Positions 1 through 10,953 of a stretch of 64,000 bases of DNA are shown piece after piece. The stretch lies in NCBI GenBank assembly GCA_003586115.2, contig QVOM02000025.1:86614688-86678687 (forward strand), in the 5' to 3' direction. Positions within the stretch are counted from its first letter, which is position 1, and every line of letters starts with the position of its first letter. Both the position numbers and the translations under genes were made by a program. Below the pieces are notes generated by a model. The model was not told the origin of the DNA and made no database searches. It saw only the letters and a list, made by a program, of their open reading frames with translations. The DNA comes from Salvator merianae. Taxonomy: Eukaryota > Chordata > Lepidosauria > Squamata > Teiidae.

Positions 1-1854
1 ACCCTCCTCTTCAGTCGCTCCAGACTTCATTCACAAAGAGAAGATGATTGCAAGTATACAGGAAGAAGTCTTAAGGCAACCAGCATTTGCAAGCATTTAT
101 CTAGCAATCAAAGCTAGCCCAGTCAATCTGATTCAATCAGACAGCTGTATTAGTAATGTAAACATCTGGCATCACACCTCAGGGTGTGGCTCAAAAGTTT
201 TTATTTTCTTAAAGCTTGGTTTGTTTTCATCCCGGGTGATAGTCTGATGAATTAGTTTATCTCTACCCCTATTTGCATGTGTTCTTCCTCACAATCAACA
301 ATGTCCTATGTGATATTTCCTAAACTCACATTTCCTCCCTGATTGCCAACCCCCTGTATTTTGAAATTTAATTGCAACCAATCAGAAGTGCAGTTTTTGA
401 TCCGTTTTTCCTGCTCCTCTTCCAAACTTAGCTAAAAAGGTCATAAACCCCCCAAGTTTTGCACCATTAATTAGGTTGTTCCTCCCAATCACAGAGGTGA
501 TGATCGTCCCCTCATTATAGTGAAACACTACAAGGTGTTTTTCCCTCATTGCTGAATGTCACAGAAGTGAATTGTGCATGTGTAGTCCTATCCCCTCATC
601 ACATTTCTGAAGCTGAACATTGCTGGAATCCATCCTGCTGAATTTCACTTGACCTCAATAAAGAAGAACATACTGCAAGATCATCCATCCCACGCCTCTG
701 AAACTGCAGACTGCTGGCTGATAGCTGCCCTTCTTCATCTTTGGGTCACTGGAGCCTTAAGTGTCTCTCCCTTGCTCCAACATTGACTGGTGTCAGTCTG
801 AGATCTTGGGGACTGAGGAACCTTGTTGCCTCCTTCACCTCCTCCTCCTGAAACTGGAGAGAGAACTTCCAGCTTCTTGGGAGATCGCTGGCCTTCCTGC
901 TGTCTAACCATTTTACTTCATAGCGTCGTGGCCTCAACAGGGCTTCCAGTTAACAAAGTCCATTTTCTGGGGTGCCATAATCAATACAATTAACTGCCAT
1001 GTAATCTCCATCAGAAAAGCTGGTTCCTTGTTTCCTGTGCCAATGAAACCTTTAAAATCAATTACACAGGCTTGTTGAAAAGCCTGCTTTGGACCACGGG
1101 GCTTTGAAAATGTACATGTTAACAAATCCATCTAATGATGCAATTTGGAAAAGGTTTAATGCCACCTGGTAACTCTTTTATCACAGTTTTTATCATGCCT
1201 TTCTGCCAAGAAATTTAAGGCAATATGCATGCTTCCTGTATAACCTCATAATGATCCTTATTCAAAACCTGGGCTTCATCAACACCAGAGAAAATGTGCA
1301 CTCCTAGAGCACTTTAGGGACCTGGAAGACAAACATGTCTGTCCTTGTTGGGTCTTCAGGCCACCTGATATGCAAAGTCTGACCTCAGAGGCATCTTCTG
1401 TGCAAGGCAAGGAAGATGACTCCAAGGTAAGACCACACCCTCTTTTGTCTTCACCACCCTCCACCACTGCTGTGTAGACTGGCAGCAACTGCAGTGCAGG
1501 TGACTTACCAAGGGTGATTTCCATATGGTTCAACTTAGCATCAGACAAAAATGGCCGACTTCTGGATGCATTTCCCATCCAGCACTAAACCACACCACCT
1601 GGAAAGCTCACTGCTGCAAAACTTTAATTCCAAATCTCTGAGGCTTTCTAGGTTGGAAGGCTCCAGACACATACATGCTGCACCTCCCACTTCTGAAGCA
1701 AATCCTTGTGTTCCCACCAAGAGACATATTTTTTTGAGGTTGATTGGATACAAACTTTGCTTTGAATCTGTTCAAAGTTTGAAATATGAGTGGAATGTCA
1801 GAGTTCTGCTCATTGGTTTAAAACAGTGGCTCCACACCTCTGAAACATCCAGAC
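1..1854. other. Unassigned non-coding sequence
   Basis: No gene or confident repeat is seen here. Open frames are short, unrelated to any family I recognise and occur on both strands. An AATAAA hexamer lies at 657-662, followed by pyrimidine-rich sequence. That resembles the end of a transcript or an old LTR, but no LTR boundaries, primer-binding site or coding sequence support either reading. Confidence 0.5.
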
Positions 1855-2086
1855 ACCTGGGACCCAATCACACTTAAGTTTTAATCCAGCTTCTGTCCAC
1901 TTTCAGACTGAGAGAACACATCAGTGAAGTCATAAGATGTTTTCTTTCAGCATTATCTAACCCAGAAAATCCACCTTTGGGTTAGATAATGTGGAAAGAA
2001 CATGATTCATCACTTTGCTGATGCGTTCTTTCAACCCAAAAGTGGACTGAAGCTGGATTAAAACTTAGGTGGGATTGGGCCCCTGG
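1855..2086. repeat. Foldback (long terminal inverted repeat) element
   Basis: The two ends are imperfect inverted copies of each other. The left arm reads CTGGGACCCAATCACACTTA and continues through a TTTTAATCCAGCTTC stretch. The right arm repeats this as the reverse complement, ending GATTGGGCCCCTGG. The arms are about 60 bp. A second, inner palindrome around TCTAACCCA/TGGGTTAGA (about 1955-1995) sits in the centre. The structure suits a non-autonomous DNA transposon. No clear target duplication was found at the borders, so the superfamily is open. Confidence 0.65.
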
Positions 2087-2279
2087 AATTTCAGCGGGCA
2101 TGCCTTGTTCAGTTTTAACGCTATTGTTTCTCAGGACCAATATCAGAAGCACTGTGACTGGCTATACGAAAGTCCTATCTCCTGTGTCAAATCCAATCTG
2201 CATGAAGTCCACATGAATTTTGAGTTAAGCAGATAACATGCCAGAAATAGTTAATTCATGTCCGGCCTGTTCTCCCAAT

Positions 2280-3420
2280 GCACCAAAAGAAGTACTGGCT
2301 GCGGTCGGACATCGTCAATGTAATCCGTATCAGTAGAGTACACGCAGTGAATTCGTCTTCTGGTCGTTCCCACAGTTACAGTTTAACACGGAGTCAATTC
2401 GTACTTGCTCGTTCCCACACTGATATTTCCCGTGCTTGGCAGTACCCTTTCTGCCTCCACCCCTCATCAAATTCTCCTCCCTATGCAGTCAGCGATTGGC
2501 TGCAGTCCCAATGTTCAAACCTTGACGTCACAGGGGCGGGAAACTCCAGATCCGCTCTCCGTATGTCCCCTTGCTGCTTCAGAACAGAGATTCACTTGGC
2601 AGCATTACTAGGCATTCGCCATTTGCTCCTTCTCCTCCCTGCAGCCTCTGTCTACACAAGCAGAACTTTTAAACTATGTTCACTTTAAAACTATGAACTT
2701 TAAGATTTTTAAAGTTCTTTTGAAATGCGCATGAGAGCTCCCCTGCTGATGCACTTTAAAGCAACTGGCAATTTAAAAGTAGCAGGAGAGGTCCATAACA
2801 AAGGGAAAAAGTGGGGAAGGAACGTGGCGGGGGGGGGGGCTCGACTATTTTTAACTGTGTGCTGACCAGGCAAAACTCCAAACAGGCGCAGTTTATTTTT
2901 TCCTTTAAAGAGCAGACGGAAGTGGAGAAAGTCTTTAATTTCTTCCTGGCAGGAACGCAGCTTAGCGAAGAAGGAGGACGATTTCTTTTCCCCTGGCAGT
3001 GAGGGAAGGGAGGATAATGGAGGCAGAGGAAACTAATGTGCTTCCTGCCCACCCACAAAGTCTGTCATTGGACGGCACAAAATGGGGATCCCTCCCTCTG
3101 CATGCCCCCCAAAACAGTACGGCCCCTCTCAAATAATCGCTTTCCCCGTGCCCACAGCACAAAGTAAAGCGCGCTAGCGATCTGGAACGGCTTGAGAGTT
3201 CATTAAATCCGAAGACAAAGTAATCCGGATTTCGCCAATTTAATCCATAAAAATTACGGAACAGCAAGATCATGTCGGGACAGCGGGAACTGAAGACGGC
3301 CTGTAAACTGATTAAATGCCGTGCCGGAACGCAGACACTGTGTCTCATGCAAATGGTGCTGCGCTTTCCCTTTTCACAGCCAGTCTGAAATTCCTCCTCA
3401 TCAATGTAATGATTAGTCTG
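2280..3420. other. CpG-rich patch
   Basis: CpG dinucleotides are noticeably denser here than in the flanking AT-rich DNA, for example around 2300-2350, 2520-2570 and 3060-3320. No exon is recognisable; open frames on both strands lack family features. It may be a CpG-island-like regulatory segment, or a CpG-rich DNA transposon like the others in this window. A G run lies near 2829-2839. Confidence 0.4.
2495..2540 (+). promoter_or_regulatory. Promoter-like cluster: inverted CCAAT box, CRE and GC box
   Basis: Within 46 bp there is ATTGG (2495-2499, an inverted CCAAT box), a perfect palindromic cAMP-response element TGACGTCA (2523-2530) and a GC box GGGGCGGG (2533-2540). The spacing resembles TATA-less vertebrate promoters that use NF-Y, CREB/ATF and Sp1. 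No transcript or downstream coding exon is visible, so activity is inferred from motifs only. It could equally be the internal promoter of an unrecognised transposon. Confidence 0.4.
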
Positions 3421-6171
3421 ACGATGGTGTAGATCTGCAGGAATTCTTCCCCCACTTCTTCTCGCTTCTACTCCTGTAGAAAGTGGCAGGTTTCAATATT
3501 ACTGTCATTATTGTCAACACCTCACCTCAGTCAGCAGGAGCCAACTCAATCCCTTCCTTTTGTATAGCCAATAGTCTTGATTCAGGAAGAGAACCACTAA
3601 CAAAGCAACCAGCTTGTCTTTAAACAGGCACTCCTTATAACAGGAGGAGTGGAGAGCTTAGGTTTGGACAGCTGATATGAAATATAAAAAGAAAACTACT
3701 GCTTGCTGCTAAAGCCTATCCTTTCCTTTGGAAATTGAGTGCTGATAGCGTTTAACAAAGTTGATCTCTTTGCCTGAGAAAATCATTTTATTAAGGGCAG
3801 CTTCAGTTTGCAGACAGGACTAGAAGCAGGTGGAGATTTTTCCAGTTTTCCTCTCTACAGATAATGTTCTTTCTGCAATTTCAATTCTGCTTATGGGCCG
3901 TTTGCTTCTTTTTTGTGGCTGTTACATAAACACCCATAGATGCATAATGAAGAGGACTATGTAGTTTGAAAACTCTATTAACATCATTCCTGCAAAAATT
4001 GCAAACTAATAATGACAACAAAACCAAAAAGCCTTTCCCACCCATAACTGCAGGCAAGCAAGGGTCTAGAATCTCAGCCATAGTAGAAACTGATTGGTTG
4101 CTTCAATAAGAAAAAATGGAGGAGTCACCCTTTCACTCTTCCCTTGAATGCACAAATCCCATCTCAATAAATCTGCAAGATGGGCACAGCAAAATACAAA
4201 ATGTATGTGTAAGGCAGGGACATGCTTTTCATGTGGAAAAAAGCAATCTGCAGAAAACATGACGCAGGAGAAAATACTGCACATCTGAAACGCAATCTCA
4301 CATTTTAGTGTGATTTCTCTGCTTCCAGTTCTGGATTAATGAACAGCAAAACCTGTATGCAGCTACCCAAACAGCAGACTCAGACTCCACATTCAGAGCT
4401 GTGATAATCTTATGAATGCATACACCTTGATTGGAAGTAGTTTCAGCTGCAAATCTGGGGAATGCTTTTCATTGGTTTCCTTTTGTTCCCCATCTACATC
4501 CTTTCTTCTTTGGGCCTTTGCTCTTTTTTCTCTTCCCATTGTTGGGTTCAGCTCTGGCTACCTTACTTGGCAGCCCACTAGGCAACTGTTGCCACAAATA
4601 GAACTAGTGGGCAAGGTTACCATGGAGGTGGCTATGGCATTTGAATGAGAGTGGAGACGTAACCTATCTGTTCCAGTTTTTTTTTTTCAGAGAATCAACC
4701 TTTTTAAGGATCTTGATCCTGCTTGTGTATCAGTGCATAGTCACCTCTTTTTCTGCGTTCTGCAGTCCAGATTTCTATTTTAAAATATATGATTAAGTTT
4801 ACAAACGTATAACAAACATAATTCAACATACTAATACAAGTAGAATAATATTTACAAATATGTTAGAGAAAAAAATTAGATAGAGCAAAAAAAGAAAAAC
4901 TGTAATTTAAAAAGAAAATTCAAAAACAAGAAAAGAAAAAGAAAAAGAAAAAAAGCAGACATGTCTATTATTAGGATCAAGTATTCAATTATTTGCTGTT
5001 GGTAGACACTTCACAGGAAATTCCAGGTATCCCTGAAGCCTTATTTTTCTTTGCTTTTATTTCCATAAATTCCAAATGATTTTCAATGCTAGTGCATGCT
5101 GCTTTAGATTTTCCAAGATCTCTGTAAAGTTCCAAAAAGCCACTGAAAATCTCCCCAAGTGCAGATTTAACACAGATTTTTTTTAAAAAAATTATACCTT
5201 CAGCCATGTAACCTTTTTACTGAAAAATACTATTTTATGTTAAAAGGGCACCTTTAATGTCATAATCATATTTTACAATGTAAAGCAAGCATTTTGTGTC
5301 CAAATTATGTCAGTTAGGTAAAGACAGGTATTTTGCAAAGGAAGTGCACAAGGACACGTTATTTAAATGTGGATTTGTTGAGCGTTTTTTTCCTCCAAAT
5401 ACCCCTGCAAATGGAACAGAATGGATTTTGAACTGAAATTATCAAAAATGACTCTGGATCGCAAGAGGAAGAGCTGGATATTAAGGGGGGCCTGACTCTG
5501 CCCCTCACTGTGGCCTGCTAGGCTGGTACAGGGTTCCTCCAGCATGCCTGCAGTTGTCTGCACTCCTATGAGGTTCTGCAACGTTACTTCACTATCACTT
5601 CGCTGGAGTTCGTTTTGTGCTTGCTGTTTTTCCTTTGTTATTTTCACACGCATGGTGGACTCCTGAAGTTGCCAACGAAATAATGCTGCAAAAATTCACT
5701 AAGAATAGAAACCATGTTGGCAAAGCAAAAACAGCCCTGGAGATCCAGGCACTGTTTTTTTATTTTGCATTAAATACCCAATACGCCACAACAGCTCCTT
5801 CATGCCTGCTGTGCCTGTTGCAATGTTGGCAAGCATTTTTGCCCTCTTTGGTAGCACACCAAGTCCAGCCTTAGTTGATGGAGGATCTTCACAGCTTGCT
5901 CTTCCACCTCGCTCCCTTCAGGAAACGCGACTCTTCTGATGATAGATGAGGGAGGGAAGGAGGAATCACTGCAAGGAGCTGATGAGGGGGTCTTAGTTCA
6001 CCTTTTCTCCTCTGCTCCCCTCAAGAAAAGTAGCTCCTTCGATGACAATTGAAGGAAGCTGCTGAAGTCTCTTCCCAGGTTGCTTGGTTTCTTAGAAGTA
6101 ACTTTTTTGTACAGTAGGAATAGATTATTTTGCAAAGTGGGTGCCCATCCTGCCACTGTGAAGATGGATGG
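3421..6171. other. Unassigned AT-rich non-coding sequence
   Basis: No gene is supported. A strongly A-rich stretch at about 4790-4975 (runs of AAAGAAAAAG) resembles an eroded retrotransposon tail. Minus-strand frames at 4989-5207 and 5363-5653 could be remnants of whatever it belonged to, but their translations match no family I recognise. Confidence 0.4.
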
Positions 6172-6230
6172 CAAAGAAAGGAGTGACTTACCTGGTTCAC
6201 CAAAGAAAGGAGTGACTTACCTGGTTCACC
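6172..6230. repeat. 29-bp tandem duplication (two copies)
   Basis: A 29-bp unit beginning CAAAGAAAGGAGTGACTTAC occurs at 6172-6200 and again, identically, at 6201-6229. The perfect identity indicates a recent local duplication, or a length-variable site. No function is apparent. Confidence 0.85.
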
Positions 6231-6347
6231 ATCTGCCTGGGACCATTGAGTGAAGCACAAAGAATGATCCACTTTCATGGCCATTTCCTGTGCATCGCTT
6301 TATGAGCTTGGGTGGAAACTTTAAAACCAGGGAACTTTCATATCCTA

Positions 6348-6665
6348 GAGCATTTTCTCACTTACCACTGTAGAACAGGATAATTATCCTGTTCTACATT
6401 GGTATGGGCCACACAGCGTGGACACCATCCACACTGTGTAACCCGAGTACTTGCCTTCAGCAGGCTACCAGCATTCACAGTATGAATGCTGGTAGCCTTG
6501 CTGCATCCTGATCATGGCAGCAGCCAGGAAATGTCTGGCTACTGCCATGGCAACTGCCAGTGCCGCGCAGCAGGCAGGCGCATGCAGGCATGATTGGGCA
6601 ATTGCACAGGTCCAGCTGCTGCATGTGGTGTGGCAGCCACAGCAAGTGCGGAAGAGGTGGTGACA
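6348..6665. mobile_element. MITE fragment, PIF/Harbinger-like, truncated
   Basis: The left end GAGCATTTTCTCACTTACCA resembles the GGGCCTTTTCNCACTT termini of the MITE group found throughout the window. It is followed by the subterminal hairpin AACAGGATAATTATCCTGTT typical of that group. The interior, with GCATTCACAGTATGAATGC and CAGCTGCTGCATG segments, matches other copies. No right terminus is seen before L3-like sequence begins near 6666. Confidence 0.6.
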
Positions 6666-7540
6666 GCAATCAGACTGGATAGCTTGAAGAATGGATTGGA
6701 CAGACTGGGCCTTTTCACACTGTAGCGGTAGACCATTCTTGTCCGTTGGCTAGAATGGAGCTTTCGCACTGCCGCGGGCGCGCGCCTCACCCAATCCGAA
6801 CCACTTCGTACCCGATTCGAACCCGAAGCTGGATAAGGCTAGACAACAAAAAAGATGTCTTCATCCCGACCTGCGCGATGGAGCGAAGATCAGGCATGGT
6901 GCTTTCGCACTGTTTGCCTCGGCGTCAGGTGTGGCTGTTGCGGCTACGCATGCGCGCTCCGCTGCTTCGCATCCGGGGTGCGAAGTTTTCATACCCCACT
7001 CCGCTGCTTCGTAACCCAGTACGATCTTTGTACCCGGGATAGCCCTTTGGGCTTGGCAGCCGAGCTGCCGTTACAAAGCCGGCTTCGTAACCAGCCCTCT
7101 GGGTATGAAGTGGGTGCGAAGGTGCGAAGTGGATACAAAGCGGGTACGAAGTGGGTACCGAACTAGCGGCTACCATTCGCACTGTTCCCTCTGCTAGTCG
7201 GCTTTGGGTTCGTTCCTCTGGCCGGGAGTGCGAATGGCACCGAGCATTACCCAACCTCTCCGGTTCGAAGCCAACTACTGGGAACAGTCTACCGAGCTCA
7301 GTGCGAAAAGGCCCATTCATGAAGGTCAGGAATATCAATGGCTACCAGAGCCTCCAATTGGAGAGACAGGCAGGATGCCTCTAAAGACCATCTGTAGGGA
7401 GTCAAGAGCAGGTGAAGGTTTTGCCTTTGTCTTCTGCTTGAGAATGCCCAAAAGCAATTGGTGGGCTACTGTGTGAAACAGGATGCTGGACTAGCTGGTC
7501 CATGGCCTGATCCAGCAAGTCTTCTCTTATGTTCTTAAGC
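6666..7540 (+). mobile_element. L3/CR1-like LINE 3' fragment, interrupted by a MITE
   Basis: The fragment starts with 'gcttgaagaatggattgga', resumes after the MITE at 7315 ('ttcatgaaggtcagg...'), and runs to the family's terminal '...gatccagcaagtcttctcttatgttctta'. The same sequence occurs on the minus strand at 28798-29203, where it still encodes the end of a LINE ORF2. Read without the MITE, the two halves form one continuous copy. It is non-coding now. Confidence 0.75.
6707..7314. mobile_element. CpG-rich PIF/Harbinger-type MITE inserted in an L3 fragment
   Basis: Termini are inverted: GGGCCTTTTCACACTG at the left and CAGTGCGAAAAGGCCC at the right. The interior is very CpG-rich and built from repeats of GGGTACGAAGT/CGAAG and GTTCGAA-type words. 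The host L3 sequence resumes on the other side with an apparent 3-bp duplication (ACT at the left, ATT at the right, so one mismatch). A 5'-related partner on the opposite strand lies at 38590-39104. There is no transposase, so it would be mobilised in trans. Confidence 0.7.
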
Positions 7541-8687
7541 TCCACCTCTTCTAATCCAGAGGTTGAAGGACCTCCTTCTTCTCTACTCTAGTCACTCTTT
7601 TGCTCAGGGCTGGACTGAAATCAGTTGAAGCAGGATAGCAGTTATCCATCTGTAGAAGGTTTCTGAACCTAAATAATCCAAATGAATGAGAGATTAGTAA
7701 AATTCTCCTCATTTCTTAAAAACTTCCAGCTTTAAGAGGCAAACAAAGAGGCATTTGGCTATCTCTAGACATCTGGACATCTCCTATCACACATGATGAG
7801 GGGCCGTGCAAGCTTGGGGTCTGAAGAAATTTTGAACCTTCCAACGCCTGGAAAGCTGTGGGATCCATATCTTTGCAGGACAGGATGCATAACTAGGCAG
7901 GACTGAACGCAGTTACTTGGCAGCAGCAAACTAAACTTCAAACTTCTGGGTAATGATGCTCAGGCTTGTGTCTTCTATAGCTGAGGAAATTTAATCCTCA
8001 TATTTGCTTTTCTTTCCCCAATACCCCTCTTCCTGAGGCAAAGAGAAATTATGCCTTGTTATTCTTTCTTTCATCTTTGGATAATATTGCTATTTCTTCT
8101 GCAAAGACAAATTATTTGTGACTAATGGAGTGCAGTGTGGAGATTGCAGCTAGCAGTTTGCGCAGCATAAAGGAACATCCAGGGATGGAAAAATGTATGT
8201 GTGTGAGAGCCTCTCTCTCCAGGGAACCAGGCAGCAATAAGAGGATTGTTACTCAATTATCTAAATTAGGTTATAGCACATGACTAGTTTGTAAATATCC
8301 ATCACATCCTAAGTAGCCCAAGTCCTCAACCTTTCTGTGTTGTTCAGTGGGTCTGGTTCCCACTTCAGTACTTCTGTTGTTCTCCCCAAACAAATGGGTC
8401 TAATCCTTCCTTTCACTGTCAATGAGATGGTAATACAATATCTCCAGATTTCTGTGGTTCTTAGGTACCATCAAGACAAGCTTGATCCCTAGATAGACTG
8501 TGTCTTCCATTCCATCAGTGGAGACATCTGGGGGCAGGTGCCACCATGCAAGTGCCTACTGAAGGGTGCTTCTGCATCACCACTTTGGCATGGGAAGGAC
8601 TCTTCCCCAAGAGAGCCATTTTGTACCCATGCCTTCAGATGACTTATGTAGGCATTGCACTCCTCGCCAGGTATCTTGGAAACATGA
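7541..8687. other. Unassigned non-coding sequence
   Basis: No gene, RNA or repeat could be supported between the two L3-like fragments. Confidence 0.4.
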
Positions 8688-8945
8688 TAAGAACATAAGA
8701 ACAAAAAAGGAGCACTGCTGGATCAGGCCATGGCCCATCTAGTCCGCCTCCTGTGGTGGCCCACCAATTGCATCTAGGCATTCTCAAGCAGAATAAAAAG
8801 GCAAAATCCTCACCTGCTCTTGATTCCTTGCAAATGGCCTTTAGAGGCCTCCTGCCTGTCTCTCCACCCTGGAGGTGGTACCTAGGCATCCATTCTAGTA
8901 GCCATTGATACACCTGGCATCCATGATGCTGAAGCCATGCCCACA
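8688..8945 (-). mobile_element. L3/CR1-like LINE 3' fragment
   Basis: It begins with the family's antisense 3' end 'gataagaacataagaac...ctgctggatcaggccatgg' and proceeds through 'cctttagaggcctcctgcctg' and 'gtagccattgatacacctg'. These landmarks occur in the same order in all window copies. It is 5'-truncated and has no useful coding capacity. Confidence 0.75.
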
Positions 8946-9536
8946 GGCACCTTAACTGCTTAAGTGGAGGTACATCCACAGAGTTTTCTTGACAGGTATG
9001 TGAGTGGTTTGCTGGGAAGATTTTGGAAAGGAAATCAGACTCCAGACCTCTGTTTCCCAGGCAATTGCTCTATCCCTGGGCAACTACTGATACAGAACTG
9101 GTTTGCTGCTAGTGTGGACATGGTGGGAACTGAGCTTCCAAGCCTGCACCTTTCAGGCATCTGCTGTTCCATTGAGATAGTATTCCTAGTGCCATTTCAG
9201 AAGCTTTCTGAGCTCTCTGAGGTGAAGAGTCTCCATTTGTGGTGGCGTCAGGTGCTCTCCCTAGAATCCAGCACCCTTCCAAGGTGGCTGGAGGTGAGAA
9301 AAGGAGAAAAGCCATGGAGGGTGAGTGAGCCAGCTGCCATGTTTTCCGATGTCCTTGTGCAGTGCAAAACAGGGATGTGCCATTGCCCAGTGGCACTGTG
9401 AGGAGGGCTCTGCAAGTGTGAAGCATCCCCCCAGTTGCCTCTCCCTGCGACTCTAGAGAAATAATCCTCACTTAATTAGTGGTGTGTATCCCAGCTTCCA
9501 TTTGCAACACCACTAGTAGCTCTGATTTTGAATATG
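8946..9536. other. Unassigned non-coding sequence
   Basis: No gene or repeat is supported. Overlapping plus and minus open frames at 8964-9471 shadow each other and show no domain signature. Confidence 0.4.
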
Positions 9537-9667
9537 CAGGGTTGCCATACGGGACTGCCAGAAATCAGCCAAACTAATTATCCTAGCCATCGAAAAAGCC
9601 TTAAAAAATAATAATAATTTTAAAAAGCCAAATGTGATTAATTAGTTGGCTGATTTTGGCAACCCTG
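9537..9667. repeat. Short foldback MITE with CAGGGTTGCCA ends
   Basis: The left end CAGGGTTGCCATACGG and right end TTTGGCAACCCTG are inverted. The arms continue through GAAATCAGCCAAACTAATTA and TAATTAGTTGGCTGATTT, leaving an AT-rich loop with an ATAATAATAAT run. CAGGG...CCCTG termini suit hAT-type elements, but flanks 9529-9536 and 9668-9675 do not match as an 8-bp duplication, so the assignment is tentative. Confidence 0.65.
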
Positions 9668-10164
9668 TTGCCATCTAGAAAAGGCCAAAAGGCTCCTACT
9701 TTTTTTGTAGGCATGCAGAAGAGGAAATTTCAGCAGGTACAGCTTGCAAGGCAGATACCAGCTCCTGAATTTTTCCATTCTGTACAACTATTAAAAAAGC
9801 AAGAGCCTTGTTCTCTGCTCCACGTTGCAAAGTGATTTATATGTTTTATTAAAGTGTTCAGAATTTTACCAAAAGAAGAGGGAATTCAGTTATGATGCTG
9901 ATCCCATTATGATGCCAGAGGCATGAGCCGTACAGATTTGGGAGAAGCCTAGGAGAAAATAGACCGACAGGTACAAGATGAAGCATCTATCTTTTTTTTT
10001 TTTCCAGGCGAGAACCTCATGGGGGTGGGGAAGAGCACTACAAGTGCTGCAAGCATTGCATCTCACACCTGAGGATTAGGAGGCGTGCTGTGCTTGTATA
10101 GCACACCTCTTTAGTCAGTGGCATGTTGTTTGCATGCTACCTGTCCAGCCAGATTGAAGTTGGG
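9668..10164. other. Unassigned non-coding sequence
   Basis: Nothing beyond a T run at about 9992-10004 is seen. Confidence 0.4.
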
Positions 10165-10295
10165 GATTCCCTAATTGCTATTGTCTTAGCACTGCTATTG
10201 TTTTTAGCCCACTCTTTTCAATCCGTTTTTATTGTTGTAACCTGCCCTGAGACCATTGGGTATAGGGTGGGATAAAAATATAAACAAATGCAAAT
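10165..10295 (+). mobile_element. L2-clade LINE 3' tail
   Basis: The string 'gttgtaacctgccctgagaccattgggtatagggtgggataaaaatataaa' (about 10233-10284) is the 3' terminus that also ends the better preserved L2 copy at 56087-56855. Only the last 130 bp or so are present, as expected for a strongly 5'-truncated insertion. Confidence 0.7.
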
Positions 10296-10770
10296 AACTG
10301 CAATCTTATTGGGTGGGTGCAATGGTATGCTGTCTGCATGCCGTCTCCTTCCCCTGCCCACCCAAAGTCAGGGATGCTCCAGACTCAAACGTGGCAGGCA
10401 GGAGAAGGCCACCAAGGAAGCAGCTAAATCTCCTGGAGTGTTTTTTGGTGGTGGTGATGGTGATAGGATTGCCAACAAATTAGAAAATCAGCTCTTAATG
10501 CTGTAAGGGGTGGTTATGGCAGCACGGTGGTGGGATAGGCATAGATGCATGGGGATGCCACACTTTTCCAGTGCACTGAATGTGCCATGAAGGGGCAGTG
10601 CCTTGAGCATGTTGGCCTCTTGTGGCATGCACACAACACTGTACAGATGCTGTGCAGTCCTGCCTCAGGTTCCTCCTTGTCCTTCTTCTATTGCGGCACT
10701 CTACTTGATATCCCAGCTAGTATCTTAAGTGCTACAAATAGTTTTCTGGGTTAGGAAGCGCTGTGACCTG
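10296..10770. other. Unassigned non-coding sequence
   Basis: No gene is supported. A piece near 10455-10500 ('gattgccaac...aaatcag') weakly recalls the CAGGGTTGCCA foldback at 9537. Confidence 0.35.
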
Positions 10771-10953
10771 GTGCCTTTTCACACTGACCAGCCTAGCATG
10801 GTATTAACAATACCATACTAAGATGGGATAGTCCTAGTGGCACAGGGGCCATTCGCACTGTGAGTGCTAGAATAGCCCATACCAGGACACCAGCACTCAC
10901 AGTGCAAATGCTGACCTAATCGCCATGACAGCAACCACAGCGACTTCCAGCCA
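10771..10953. mobile_element. Left half of a MITE split by the CR1 element
   Basis: The left terminus GTGCCTTTTCACACTGACCA is followed by the hairpin TGGTATTAACAATACCATAC, then GTGAGTGCTAG...CTAG-type subterminal repeats and 'cgccatgacagcaaccacag'. The right half reappears at 14615-14866. The joined length of about 435 bp and internal order match uninterrupted relatives at 15839-16222 and 25246-25718. Confidence 0.75.

Noticed and set aside
240..930. Possible retroviral LTR, from AATAAA at 657-662 and pyrimidine-rich flanks
   Set aside because: No TG...CA borders, primer-binding site, duplicated LTR or retroviral coding sequence could be found. The evidence is too thin to annotate.
6746..7338. 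Overlapping frames of about 100-137 residues on both strands with Arg/Ser-rich repeats
   Set aside because: They are translations of the CGAAG-rich interior of a MITE. All phases are open because of sequence bias and no domain is seen.
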